Virus record (IMG/VR): IMGVR_UViG_3300033149_002817
Coordinates: 1 to 64,000 of that record
Direction: 5' to 3' (one strand)
DNA from: a virus
Length of the DNA: 64,000 nt
Program-made: the position numbers and the translations under genes
Notes under the pieces: model-generated
The model's input: the letters and a program-made list of their open reading frames with translations, nothing else
What the model was told of the DNA's origin: nothing
The model's database searches: none
In this document: positions 7,655 through 17,422 of the stretch, one piece after another
How the letters are laid out: the number at the start of each line of letters is the position of its first letter
How positions within the stretch are numbered: the stretch's first letter is position 1

Positions 7655-10141
7655 ATGCGACCGGAGCATCTCGACGTCATTCTTGAGCGTGTCGGTGCGG
7701 CGATGCAGGGCAACGCTGTAGCCGAAGCGCAGCAGAGCGTCGATGAGGTAGACAGAGGCTTCGAGTCGTTTGAGGAAGGCACGCGGGCGGAGCAGTTTCG
7801 CTGCAAAGCGCTGTTTTCTGGGGGTGGGTCTGGCTCTGGTAAGGGTTTTGTTCTGGACAACACCGTCCGCGGCCTCGGGCTTCGTATCCTCAACTCCGAT
7901 GACGTCCTTGAGGCGCTTGCGGCAAGCCCGGTCACGCGTGAGCGCTTGCAGAAGAAGCGCGACGCGAAGGGTGCAGAGGGCGACATCACCGGGAAAGGCT
8001 ACGGTCGTCGTGGCGCCGTGATCGACCTCAAGACCGAGCTGATGGGCAAGTTCGTCCAGAAGGAGCTGCGCCCCTACTCGAAGCGTCGGTACAAGAACAA
8101 AGCGCATATGACGATGGACCGCCGCAACGGTCTCGTCTTCGACGTGACCGGTGCCAACCTCGGGACCATCCAGAAGTTCTATAAGGAGCTTACTGAGCGG
8201 GGTTACGACTGCGGGATGATCTTCGTCAGTGTGAAGATTCCGACTGCGCAGACGCGTGACCTCAAGCGTAAGCGTTCGCTCGGCCCGGAAGAGGTCGAGA
8301 AAGTTCACATCAAGGCTAACGCCAACGTCTCGAAGCTGGCTCAGCTGTTCGGTGCGGAGAATTTTCGCATCGTGGTGAACGAGAATGTCAGGGGTACGAA
8401 GCGGCCGACGGCGAAGAAGGACCGCTCCCTTCCCGAGGCAATCCGTAGCGGCGCGACGATGATGCGTGCTGTCAAAGGGCGGAAAGCGCAGCAGCAGGCT
8501 ACGGTCAGCTCCGACCAGTGGACCATCAACCAGCAGCTCATACTGCAGAAGTTCAAGGACGCTCGTAGTTGGGCGACGAAGTGGCTCAAGAGGCCCATCC
8601 GGAACCCCGTCGGCAAGGCGTACCTTGCGAGCCTGAAGGAGGCGGTTGCCGCGGACGCGGGGCTCGTCGAGAAGGCGGAGATGTACGTCGTCTACCGCAA
8701 GGACGGCACCGGCTTCATCTACGAGCAGATGTTCTACGACCAGCTGACTGCTCGGGCGTTCGCACGTCGCATCAAGGGCTCCGTCATCATGGACCCGGCG
8801 AAGGTGCCCGACAGGATCGGCAACCTCTCGCAGCTCGGCGGGAGCGTGGTCGAGGGGGCGGGGGTGCTCAACGAGTGGGGGTATCGGCAGCAGCGTCGCA
8901 CGAAGACCCTCAGCCGTCCGGCCGACGAGATCGCGAAGGCTCTCTCGTTTGAGGCCGCTGTCGTGTTGTTCGGGAGCACGCAGTTCAAGTCTCCCAAGTA
9001 CAAGCTCGCGCAGGAAAGCTTTCGTCTACGCATCTCGAAGGCTGAGTGGGAGAAGGGTCGTAAGGAGCTGACGGGTCACGGCATAGCCAACAAGGCGGGG
9101 AACGTCACCTACAAGCTCGCAACTCCGGTGCGCACCGAGTTGGAGAAGATCGTCGGGGCGCGGACGGACTTCCGGCTTGGGATGGCGCTGACGAAGCACT
9201 ACAACCGCTCGAAGGCGTTCATGGGCGACCCGTGGGATAATGCCGAGAAGCGTCGGTTCGACCTGAGGGACGGTCACTGGTACAGCACCGGCGACTACAA
9301 GCCCCTCCCGGAGGCGGCCGACATCGACGAGCGCGGCTACAAGGCCAACCCGAAGGCATACGCGCAGGCGATGGCGAAGGCCGGAGCGAAGCCTTCCCGT
9401 GTTTGGTTGACCGTCGCAAACCTCGTGCAGTCGGCGGCGAAGAAGATGGGGAACGCTGTTCGCAACATGTCAGACGAGAAGGAGCGTGCCGCGTCGCTCG
9501 GACCCCTGAACACGATTCTGGACCTGACCGATGTTTCTATGGCTACTCAGGCATCGCGCTCGCATCGTGCTGAGACGGTCAAGCAGGTAGCTGCAGCGCG
9601 GGACGCAGCGCAGCGTAGTGGTTCACCGCTCTACTCCGCGCTCAACGACCTCTATCGCAAGATCCGCGCGACGACGTACAACGAGTCGGCCGAAGACCTC
9701 GACGAGTTCTTCTGGCGGAAGCGCGACAAGGGCAAGTTCGCGGCGAAGGGGCAGGGTCAGGAGCCCGCGCCACGCAAGAAGGTACGCTCGAACATCGCCA
9801 GCGACGACTACGCGAAGGCGCTTGCTCAGGCGAAGTCCGACCCGCGCTACAAGGACGAGCTGAAGCACAAGCTCGCGAAGGCGGAGAGCGCGAACGACCG
9901 CACCGGCGTCGAGCTGACGGAGCCGGCGGGACTCGTCAAGCCCGGTCAGGAAGGCGAGTGGAAGCGCGCGAAGGCGGCAGCTTCCCAGCAGTACCCGGGC
10001 ATGGAGGCGAAGGACAAGGACCGCTTCTACGCCGTCACGAACACGATCTTCGGATCGATGACCGGGCGGAGGAAAGAGGAGAGCATGACAGAGCGCACTG
10101 CCAACCTCCTCACCGAGCGGATGACCGGCATCCGGGGGTAG
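7655..10141 (+). CDS. Zeta-toxin-like P-loop kinase with C-terminal assembly module
   Basis: 828 residues. Residues 50-240 look like a zeta-toxin/AAA_33-type kinase: Walker A GGGSGSGKG (56-64), ILNSDD (79-83) and a later FDVTGAN. Such kinases phosphorylate UDP-sugars or other small substrates; the substrate here is unknown. The C-terminal part (about 557-700) carries IDE-RGYK followed by PKAYAQAMAKAG and YSALNDLYRK, a module also present in the prohead protease-scaffold at 28674. The N-terminus HLDVILERVG also contains an (I/L)xE motif. Four bases separate it from the next giant gene. Inference: packaged or head-associated kinase processed at I557-D-E559. Confidence 0.8.
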   Translation: MRPEHLDVILERVGAAMQGNAVAEAQQSVDEVDRGFESFEEGTRAEQFRCKALFSGGGSGSGKGFVLDNTVRGLGLRILNSDDVLEALAASPVTRERLQKKRDAKGAEGDITGKGYGRRGAVIDLKTELMGKFVQKELRPYSKRRYKNKAHMTMDRRNGLVFDVTGANLGTIQKFYKELTERGYDCGMIFVSVKIPTAQTRDLKRKRSLGPEEVEKVHIKANANVSKLAQLFGAENFRIVVNENVRGTKRPTAKKDRSLPEAIRSGATMMRAVKGRKAQQQATVSSDQWTINQQLILQKFKDARSWATKWLKRPIRNPVGKAYLASLKEAVAADAGLVEKAEMYVVYRKDGTGFIYEQMFYDQLTARAFARRIKGSVIMDPAKVPDRIGNLSQLGGSVVEGAGVLNEWGYRQQRRTKTLSRPADEIAKALSFEAAVVLFGSTQFKSPKYKLAQESFRLRISKAEWEKGRKELTGHGIANKAGNVTYKLATPVRTELEKIVGARTDFRLGMALTKHYNRSKAFMGDPWDNAEKRRFDLRDGHWYSTGDYKPLPEAADIDERGYKANPKAYAQAMAKAGAKPSRVWLTVANLVQSAAKKMGNAVRNMSDEKERAASLGPLNTILDLTDVSMATQASRSHRAETVKQVAAARDAAQRSGSPLYSALNDLYRKIRATTYNESAEDLDEFFWRKRDKGKFAAKGQGQEPAPRKKVRSNIASDDYAKALAQAKSDPRYKDELKHKLAKAESANDRTGVELTEPAGLVKPGQEGEWKRAKAAASQQYPGMEAKDKDRFYAVTNTIFGSMTGRRKEESMTERTANLLTERMTGIRG

Positions 10142-10145
10142 TGCG

Positions 10146-13100
10146 ATGCCCGAGCTGACCGAACGACAGGAAGTTCTCGACGACGCCGCGATCAAGCGGA
10201 TGCGGAAGGACTACCTGATGCTGATGCGGAACATCGACCGCGTCACGTCTCCGCGGGCGCACGCGGTCCTGAAGAAAGGCGCGAAGACCTTCGCTCAGCA
10301 CCTCGTAGAACTCATCGTCGGTGACTGGTTCGACACGGCCGACGCGCCTATCAAGACGATCCTCCTGAAGCACAACGTCCCGGAGCGGGAAGCGAAGGCG
10401 GTGCAGCAGCTTGCTCAGAAAGCGCTGTACATGCTGGAACACGAGCTGACGATGATCCCGGATTGGCAGGATTGGGGGGAGGCGTCGCGCAAGGGGGCGA
10501 AAGCGTCAGACTCAGTCCGATGGCGGAAGCGGGTCGATAAGCACGCTCGTCAGGTCTGGAAGGACTTGGACTACGTCTCCAAGTACGTCAAGCGCGTCAG
10601 CGGGTCCACGCCGGTCGTCGGGAAGGCAGAGACGAGCTTCGACGTCGCGGGCATCCCGGTTCGCGTCACGGGGACGCTGAAGTACCCGGATGCGTTCCGT
10701 ACGGGGATGAAGGACGCGGTTCAGCGGATCAAGAAGGTACTCCCGTGGGCGATGCGGTACCGCCTCCCGGTACAGATCATCGACATGGACATGAGGGCAG
10801 ACGGCACGTACAACCGTGCAACGAAGCTCATCCGTATGTCGCACTGGTTGCACGAACCGCGCCGCGTGTCTCAGGTGTACGTTCACGAGATGGGGCATCA
10901 CCTCTGGCAGCAGCTCGGGCAGGACGCGAAGGACTACTACCGCGCGGCCGGGAACGCGAACGCGAAGAAGCTGAGCGTCCGCAAGCTGCTCGATGAGTGG
11001 CCCGAGGGCGCTCTCGGTCTGCTCGGGTACGCGAGGCAGCTTGAGAACTCTGATCCCATCCTCTCCGTGCAGCTGCAGTCGATCGAGATGGGTTACGCGT
11101 CGCGCTCTGCGTCGGACAAGACAAGCCTATTGACGCTTCTCGATCGTGGTGTAGAGCACATTACGGTCGACGGGCACCCGGTGACGTACTACGCCGCAAA
11201 GAACTCGGAAGAGAACTTCTGCGAGGTACTCGGGGCGCTCATCTCGTTCGGTCCGCGCACCGTTCACCCGCTCGTCAAGGCGCTCATGAAGCACGTACTC
11301 GGCTCCCGCTTGAAGCTCTCGGAGGCGACGATGGACACAACCGCGCCCACGAAGGCTCCGTGGCATTCCTGCACGGATTGCGACTACGGTATTCCCAAGT
11401 ACGTGGGCCGCTACCCCCAACATTGCCCGAACTGCGGATGCAAGCTCGGGGGCCAGTCGGGCTACCCGAGCATGAAGCGGCGCCTCCCGACGCGCACCGC
11501 GGACCCGGGGCCGGGCATTCCCCTTGAGGAGCGCGCAGCCTTCGAGGCGTGCATGCACGACGTAGCGCGTGGGGTGAGCTTCCCCGGCGTCACTTACACG
11601 CTCACGGAGGGCGGCGTTGCGGCGTTCCGCTACGCGCCCGACCACCTCGCGATCACGCCGACGGTCATCCGCGTCTCGCTCGACGAGGTCAGCATCCCGG
11701 CAGTCGAGGCGGAGGTCATCAAGCTCGCCGAGACGGTCGACACGCTGATGGTTGATAGCGCCATCGATGAGGGCACGCTGTCAGAGAGAAGGCAGGCCGT
11801 ACTGTCGACGAAGCACTTCGACAAGATGCGCACCGAGTGGAAGCGTATGTTGAAGCCACTCTTCACGAAGGGGCGCGGTACGCTTGAGACCGAGGCGGCG
11901 GACTCCGTCTACGCGGGAAAGTTCGAGGAGTTCGTGCGGGCGTCGTTCGAGTTTCTGGCGCACGAAGTTCCGGTTCTCCCTTCGTTGATATGGTGGTACG
12001 AAAAAGCCGACAACATCACGGGGCCGGCGAAGGCGATAGCGGATAAGTTCGCGGGCGCTTACCTGTGGTCCGAGACGTTCTACAAGCGCAAGTCTGTTCG
12101 TCCCGCGGAGGACTACAAGAAGTTCTACGGAGGCAAGGCGGAGAAGTTCCTGGAGATGTTCGTGAAGCTCCGCAGGGCTGTCGAACACTCGGGGTTTACG
12201 CTCGACAGCTGTAGGCTTATGGGAAAGGCTTCGACCCGCAACATCGATCTCGACATCAAGTACAACAACGTCTTTCGTGAGCACCTTTGGAAACTGTGGC
12301 AGGAACGCGACCCGAGCAGCTTCGATAAGAACGTGAAGAACTTCTTCGCCGGCCCGCACGACGAATCTGCACGTGAGCCGATGGCGGAGTACGCGAAGAC
12401 GCTACCTCGCGAGCTGACCGACTTGAAGTACCAGGACGTTGAGACGAGGCACGTAGACCTTGAGCACGCGGGGAAAGCGGTTCTCGCGAAGCTCGACAAG
12501 GTTCTCAAGTTCTTGAAGGGTGGCGTTGCGACTGCGAGCTATCCCGAGTACATGATGAAGCAGATCGCTACGCAGAACCTCGGTCGTGAGAAAGTGCGTG
12601 GTGAGAAGCTTGCGGTAACGGCGGACGTCGTGCGCGGGAACGACAACGTCGCCGGCTTCCGTGTCGAGAACGACATAGGGCTTCCGCGTCACGCTTGGGA
12701 GAGCTTTGCGAAGGTAGTAGCTCTCGTAGCACGTGGGTTGAAGCGTAAGGGTCTCGGCTTCCTCATCAAGCGCGTGGTCGTTCACGTCAAACCAAAAACC
12801 ATGCGCACGTTCACCGTCAAGGATACTGGAGAGAAGAGCCTGTATGGTGGCTCCTACAACCTGTCTCCCGGGTACGACATGTTGGATCTCAAGTATGGAA
12901 TGAGAACAGATCCGAGTTCAAAGCAGAAGCTCAGTAAGAGCACGCCGACGGCGAAGGGCAAGGGCGTCGTCGTCATGAACTACGACACCGCCAGCATACC
13001 GTCTGAGCAGGACGTGGCGCGCATCTTCACACACGAGATCGGGCATCACTACTACTTCGCTTTCCTGCCGCCGAAGGCTCGCGCCGCCTACCGGCACTTC

Positions 13101-16100
13101 TTTGGTTTGGCAACCAGCTTCCCGTCAGCCTACGCGAAGAGCCAGGCGATCGAGGACTTCGCCGAAATCTTCACGGCATGGGTGCTGAAGGGCACTGGGC
13201 TGATGAAGACCGGCGAGTACAAGCCGCTCGACGACGACATGATGCAACGCTTCCGCGGTGCGATTCGTCTCGATCCGGCCGCGAAGGGCGTCAAGCTCGC
13301 CGAAACGGTCGGCACGCTGATGGTGGACGACGTCACCGATGAGGACATGCTGCTCGACCCGCGCACGAAGCTGCCGGTCCCGTCGGCGGAGCCGCTTGCA
13401 GAGAGGGCGGCGCTGTCGACCACGTTCTTCAACAAGGTGCGGACCCTGTGGAAGCAGGAGCTGAAGCCGCTGCTCATGAAGGGGCACGGCACGACGCACA
13501 CCGCGGACGAAGATGACGCGGCGGCATCCGGCTTGAAGTCGTTCTCGGCGACGGCGTTTGCGTTTCTCACGCATGAGGCTCCGATCCTGCCTACGCTTTC
13601 ATGGTGGTACGACGACTACACAAGCAAGGCTGCGCTGACGGCCATCCATGACAAGTTCGCCGGGGAGAACCTGTGGTACACCAAGATGCGTGGCGATGCG
13701 GACAAGTTCTACGCGGATAAGGCGAAGCGCTTCACCGAGCTATTCCAGCAGTTCCGCGAGGCGCTCAACAGCGGGTTGACGCAGCTGCAGTATGCGAAGG
13801 GCTCGACGCGTCCGCAGGTACTCGCTTACTTCGCGAAGCAGGCGATGAGCGACAACGAGCAGCGCAAGAAGGCATGGGCGTTTTGGAAGCGGGCGCATCC
13901 GAAGCGCTTCGCGCGAGAGACTGCCGTCTTGGACGGACCGATGGATGAGACGCAGGATCATCTGTTCATCGACTACATGATCGAGATGTTCAGGGAGCAG
14001 ACACGCTCTGCACTCGACGACTCCGATCGCCGGCACACAGAGCTGAAGACCGCGGGCGACGTCATCCTCAGCTCGATCGACGTGCTCTTCAAGTTCCTGA
14101 AGGACGGCATCGCTACGTCCGGCTATCACACGGGCGCGCAGGCGGAGATCGCGCAGAAGTTCCTGGGCCGGGACGTGAAGAAGGGCGAGAAGCTCGCGGT
14201 TACGAGCGACGTCGTGCGTGGGAACGACAACGTCGCCGGCTTCCGTGTCGAGAACGACGCCGGTTTGGAGAAGTCCACTTGGGAGGGCTTCTCCAAGGTG
14301 TTGGCTCTCATCGCTCGCGGGCTGAAGCGCAGAGGGCTGGGCTTCTTGGTGAAGCGCGCGACCGTGACCGTTCGCCCGCGCAAGGGGAAGACGGTCAACG
14401 TGATGGCGACCGGCGATGACTCGGCTCAGGGGGGCTCCTACAAGTTTGGCGGGCTTGACGCTCCTTCGGCAACGGCTCCTGCGAAGGCGCGGCCGTACCG
14501 TCCGAGCAGCCCGACGACTACGGGGAAGGGCGCCATCTCGCTGTTCGTTGACGAGGTGTACCGGATGCCCGCGCGCGACATAGCGGTCGTCTTCACGCAT
14601 GAGCTTGGGCACCACTACTACTTCGCCTTCCTGCCGCCGAAGTCGCGTGAGGCGTACAAGGTCTTCTTCCAGCGTGCGACGAGCTTCCCGACCGCGTACG
14701 CGAAGAACAACGCAGGCGAGGACTTCGCCGAAATCTTCACAGCGCTGGTGCTGAAGGGCACCGGATTGATGAAGACGGGTCACTACAAGCCGCTCGACAA
14801 CGACATGATGCAGCGCTTTAAGGCTGCCATCGACATGGACCCGAAGGCGAAGAGCGTCAAGCTGGGCGAGTCCTTCGAGGAAAGTCTCTGGGAGCGCGTG
14901 AAGGATTCGCTTGGGATGCCGCGCTCCAAGATGCCGCAGATTCGCTCGGATCTCGTGCCGGAGTTCCTGGAGTTCCTGGGCGGGAACGACGTCAAGGTCA
15001 CGCGCAGGACGATGCCGGCAAACCGTCTCAAGCCGACGCAGAACGAGCTGAACAAGTCGAAGCTCGACTACATGGTGACGAAGGGGGTGAAGCAGCTTCT
15101 CAAGCCGATGATCGTGTCGTCTGACCACTACGTCCTTGACGGACACCATCGGCTTGGCGCTCTGCGGGTGAAGAATCCGAAGGCAGAGGTGCCGGTCATC
15201 GTGGTCGACCTGCACATCATGCGGCTGCTTCAGGTCGCGCACAAGTTCGCGAAGGTCGGGTACAAGAAGCTTAGCGAGGCGATCGGCGGACCGAACCCGG
15301 TTCCGACGGTGAACCCGAAGGCGGACTCGGCGGACGTCCCGGTTGCTCCGACGGACAGCACCGGCGTCGGCTCGTCGTTCAACGCAGCGCTTGGCGTGAA
15401 CGAAGCGGAAGGCATCTTGCAGAGGCTCAAGAGCAAGACGAAGTTCGTGCTCAAGGTGCTCCGGAACGCGAAGATCGGCTTCGCGAGTGTGACGCCGACG
15501 GCTCGCGCCGACAACCCGGCCGACAAACCGCTGCAGCTCAACTTCTTCAGCCCGCAGATGAAGCCGAACCCGATCCCGCACATCTACGTCGCGAACGCGG
15601 CCGACGCTTTCCGTCAGCTGCTCGGGCTGGGCATCCGGGAGCCGCAGCTCGCCGTCCACATGGTGACGGAAGCGGCGACGATGGCGTTCCTTCGTGACGC
15701 GTGGCTGCTGGAGAGCAAGCGTACGAAGTACAAGTCGGCCATCGCGGTCGTCGTGAAGAACCGCGTGAAGGGGCCGGCGGAAGTGCTCATCGGCAAGGCG
15801 TCGGACACCGGAGACGACCGCACCGGTACGTGGTGTCTCCCTGGCGGGGGCATCTCCCCGGACGACGATGACGAGCACGACGCCGCCGCGCGCGAGGCGT
15901 GGGAAGAGATGGGTGTCACGGCAACGCCCACCGGCAAGAGCGTCGAGATGCCGGGGCGGCCGGGCATCATCTTCTGCTACCTCGATTACGTCGAAGGCGA
16001 CCCGAAACCGAACGCGGAGTTCACGGCGGCGAAATGGCTGCCGGTCGCGGACGCGTGGAAGACGAAGGGGCTCTACAGCACGACGGAGCCCCTCATTCAG

Positions 16101-16640
16101 CGCCTCAGCGGCGAGATGAAGGTGACGGAAGCTTTCCCGACACGTAAGAGCAAGCCGGCGAACACGGGCGGCCGGTCGCTCGTCGGCGGGGAGCCGGCTG
16201 CGACGGAAAAGAAGCCCGGCAACAGCTTCGAGACGGACGACAAGAAGGACAACGCCTTCGACCCCGCGGACCGCGACAAGACGGGGACCGTATCGCAGGA
16301 CGACGCGCGTGCGGAGAAGAAGCTCGACATGCCGGATCAGGCGAGCGACGAGCTTGACCCGGCGGAGAGCGACGAGATGCAACAGGACGGACAGCAGCCC
16401 GGCGAGGAAGGACCGCCGCAGCCGGGGCAGCCGGCGACTCCGACCGGGCCGAAGAGCATCATGTTGCGCTTCCCTGACATGTCGATGGCGTCTGACGCTG
16501 ACCAGTGGTTCAAGTCAATGAACGTCGATACGCAGCTTGACGGTATCGAACTCACGGCCACAGCTAAGGATGCGACCGATCTGGAGGTCATTTCTCGTAC
16601 TGCGACAGCGTACGGGTTGGAGCTTTCGGACGCGGCGTAG
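10146..16640 (+). CDS. Giant multidomain protein: three metalloprotease-like modules, ParB-like, Nudix
   Basis: 2164 residues. Seen in order: HEMGHH zincin motif (247-252); zinc ribbon with CTDC and CPNC (409-430); two tandem copies of a module of about 520 residues (530-1053 and 1054-1575), each with a zincin motif (HEIGHH 963-968, HELGHH 1485-1490) followed by YYFAFLPPK; a ParB/sulfiredoxin-like segment with VLDGHHRLGALR (about 1663-1674); and a Nudix domain (about 1855-1975) with GGGISPD and REAWEEMGV. In the Nudix box Asp replaces the usual first Glu. The module borders coincide with KLAE (526-529), KLAE (1050-1053) and KLGE (1572-1575), possible prohead-protease sites. An acidic tail follows. 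Inference: a virion-packaged polyprotein cut into several enzymes. The combination is unfamiliar to me. Confidence 0.88.
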   Translation: MPELTERQEVLDDAAIKRMRKDYLMLMRNIDRVTSPRAHAVLKKGAKTFAQHLVELIVGDWFDTADAPIKTILLKHNVPEREAKAVQQLAQKALYMLEHELTMIPDWQDWGEASRKGAKASDSVRWRKRVDKHARQVWKDLDYVSKYVKRVSGSTPVVGKAETSFDVAGIPVRVTGTLKYPDAFRTGMKDAVQRIKKVLPWAMRYRLPVQIIDMDMRADGTYNRATKLIRMSHWLHEPRRVSQVYVHEMGHHLWQQLGQDAKDYYRAAGNANAKKLSVRKLLDEWPEGALGLLGYARQLENSDPILSVQLQSIEMGYASRSASDKTSLLTLLDRGVEHITVDGHPVTYYAAKNSEENFCEVLGALISFGPRTVHPLVKALMKHVLGSRLKLSEATMDTTAPTKAPWHSCTDCDYGIPKYVGRYPQHCPNCGCKLGGQSGYPSMKRRLPTRTADPGPGIPLEERAAFEACMHDVARGVSFPGVTYTLTEGGVAAFRYAPDHLAITPTVIRVSLDEVSIPAVEAEVIKLAETVDTLMVDSAIDEGTLSERRQAVLSTKHFDKMRTEWKRMLKPLFTKGRGTLETEAADSVYAGKFEEFVRASFEFLAHEVPVLPSLIWWYEKADNITGPAKAIADKFAGAYLWSETFYKRKSVRPAEDYKKFYGGKAEKFLEMFVKLRRAVEHSGFTLDSCRLMGKASTRNIDLDIKYNNVFREHLWKLWQERDPSSFDKNVKNFFAGPHDESAREPMAEYAKTLPRELTDLKYQDVETRHVDLEHAGKAVLAKLDKVLKFLKGGVATASYPEYMMKQIATQNLGREKVRGEKLAVTADVVRGNDNVAGFRVENDIGLPRHAWESFAKVVALVARGLKRKGLGFLIKRVVVHVKPKTMRTFTVKDTGEKSLYGGSYNLSPGYDMLDLKYGMRTDPSSKQKLSKSTPTAKGKGVVVMNYDTASIPSEQDVARIFTHEIGHHYYFAFLPPKARAAYRHFFGLATSFPSAYAKSQAIEDFAEIFTAWVLKGTGLMKTGEYKPLDDDMMQRFRGAIRLDPAAKGVKLAETVGTLMVDDVTDEDMLLDPRTKLPVPSAEPLAERAALSTTFFNKVRTLWKQELKPLLMKGHGTTHTADEDDAAASGLKSFSATAFAFLTHEAPILPTLSWWYDDYTSKAALTAIHDKFAGENLWYTKMRGDADKFYADKAKRFTELFQQFREALNSGLTQLQYAKGSTRPQVLAYFAKQAMSDNEQRKKAWAFWKRAHPKRFARETAVLDGPMDETQDHLFIDYMIEMFREQTRSALDDSDRRHTELKTAGDVILSSIDVLFKFLKDGIATSGYHTGAQAEIAQKFLGRDVKKGEKLAVTSDVVRGNDNVAGFRVENDAGLEKSTWEGFSKVLALIARGLKRRGLGFLVKRATVTVRPRKGKTVNVMATGDDSAQGGSYKFGGLDAPSATAPAKARPYRPSSPTTTGKGAISLFVDEVYRMPARDIAVVFTHELGHHYYFAFLPPKSREAYKVFFQRATSFPTAYAKNNAGEDFAEIFTALVLKGTGLMKTGHYKPLDNDMMQRFKAAIDMDPKAKSVKLGESFEESLWERVKDSLGMPRSKMPQIRSDLVPEFLEFLGGNDVKVTRRTMPANRLKPTQNELNKSKLDYMVTKGVKQLLKPMIVSSDHYVLDGHHRLGALRVKNPKAEVPVIVVDLHIMRLLQVAHKFAKVGYKKLSEAIGGPNPVPTVNPKADSADVPVAPTDSTGVGSSFNAALGVNEAEGILQRLKSKTKFVLKVLRNAKIGFASVTPTARADNPADKPLQLNFFSPQMKPNPIPHIYVANAADAFRQLLGLGIREPQLAVHMVTEAATMAFLRDAWLLESKRTKYKSAIAVVVKNRVKGPAEVLIGKASDTGDDRTGTWCLPGGGISPDDDDEHDAAAREAWEEMGVTATPTGKSVEMPGRPGIIFCYLDYVEGDPKPNAEFTAAKWLPVADAWKTKGLYSTTEPLIQRLSGEMKVTEAFPTRKSKPANTGGRSLVGGEPAATEKKPGNSFETDDKKDNAFDPADRDKTGTVSQDDARAEKKLDMPDQASDELDPAESDEMQQDGQQPGEEGPPQPGQPATPTGPKSIMLRFPDMSMASDADQWFKSMNVDTQLDGIELTATAKDATDLEVISRTATAYGLELSDAA

Positions 16641-16663
16641 TGGGGACTCTTTTTCGAGAGTAT

Positions 16664-16692
16664 TTGACAAGTCCTGGCGGGTGCAGTAACTT
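16664..16692 (+). promoter_or_regulatory. sigma70 promoter
   Basis: Consensus -35 TTGACA (16664-16669), 17-base spacer, -10 TAACTT (16687-16692), 24 bases after the giant gene stop. It drives the 55-aa gene, which a terminator closes. Confidence 0.8.
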
Positions 16693-16725
16693 AGGAGTGT
16701 AAGGCACCTGTAAGGAGGGCTTGTC

Positions 16726-16893
16726 ATGGAGCTACGTCAGGAGGTCGAAGCGCTACGGGAGAAGCTCGAAGCGATGCAAGGCGTGTACGCGCGGACCATC
16801 GTTGAGAACAAGTTCCTCAAGCAGGAGTTGACGTTCCGTCGGCAACAGCGTACGAACGCTGTCCCCACGTCGGTGCGGCTGAGCGCAGCGTAG
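16726..16893 (+). CDS. Small coiled-coil protein (55 aa)
   Basis: ATG 16726 lies after a strong ribosome site (AAGGAGGG). Residues 1-40 are a heptad-patterned helix (LRQEVEALREKLEAMQG) of coiled-coil type; the tail is short and basic. The gene sits alone between its own consensus promoter and a terminator, so it is probably made in large amount. Function unknown; a small regulator or scaffold-type peptide are both possible. Confidence 0.75.
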   Translation: MELRQEVEALREKLEAMQGVYARTIVENKFLKQELTFRRQQRTNAVPTSVRLSAA

Positions 16894-16918
16894 AAAAGCA
16901 TTGTTCCCTCTCTCCTCG

Positions 16919-16956
16919 GCCCTCCCTCACCTAACGTGGGGGAGGGCTTTCCTTTT
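16919..16956 (+). terminator. Rho-independent terminator
   Basis: A 12-bp stem (GCCCTCCCTCAC with GTGGGGGAGGGC, one G-U), loop CTAAC, then TTTCCTTTT. Confidence 0.88.
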
Positions 16957-16981
16957 CACCCTTGTCGCAGTCGGCTATGAT
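16953..16981 (+). promoter_or_regulatory. Candidate sigma70 promoter for fibre group
   Basis: TTTTCA (16953-16958), 17-base spacer, TATGAT (16976-16981). It begins in the T-run of the terminator. The transcript start near 16988 would leave a leader of about 24 bases, with GAGGAGG, before the 17012 gene. Confidence 0.5.
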
Positions 16982-17011
16982 CGGAGGTAACCCCGACCGA
17001 GGAGGAACCCC

Positions 17012-17422
17012 GTGGCCGCCGGAAACATGACGCTTGTCGATACCGGGAAGCCTATTCTCAACAACCTCGTCTTCAAGGGGTTGTCTGAAGCCTTCACGAT
17101 GCACTTGTTCACCGTGGTCGCGGGCGGTACCGTCACGGAGGCGACGGCGCTCGGCGATCTCACCGAGGCAGACTTCCCTGGCTATGTCGCTCAGGCGATG
17201 GTCTCCGGCGACTGGACCGTTGCGGCTGCTTCGGTGTCGTCAGCTACGATGACGTTCACACACTCCGGCGGCGCTCCTCCCAACACTATCATCGGGTTCT
17301 ACCTCGTCGCGACCAGCGGCGGGGAGCTTGTGTGGATCGGTGAGCTTTCGTCGTCGGTGACACTGACGAACATCGGGGACAAGCTGGAGGTGCTCGCGAA
17401 TCCGACGGTGGACAACATTTGA
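17012..17422 (+). CDS. Small beta-rich structural protein (136 aa)
   Basis: GTG start after CGAGGAGGAACC. The sequence alternates hydrophobic and Thr/Ser/Gly residues over its whole length, as in beta-sandwich virion proteins, with no membrane segment and no catalytic motif. It heads a run of fibre-like genes downstream of a promoter. Inference: minor tail or decoration protein. No named family is recognised. Confidence 0.65.
   Translation: MAAGNMTLVDTGKPILNNLVFKGLSEAFTMHLFTVVAGGTVTEATALGDLTEADFPGYVAQAMVSGDWTVAAASVSSATMTFTHSGGAPPNTIIGFYLVATSGGELVWIGELSSSVTLTNIGDKLEVLANPTVDNI

Noticed and set aside
11340-11470. Intein or intron inside the giant gene at the zinc ribbon
   Set aside because: The frame is continuous, and no splice-junction residues, intein motifs or intron core are seen. 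The Cys pairs fit a simple zinc ribbon.
13740-16382. 880-residue minus-strand open frame
   Set aside because: Complement of the giant protein, whose zincin, ParB and Nudix motifs prove the + frame. The composition (Arg/Leu/Val/His) is that of a shadow frame.
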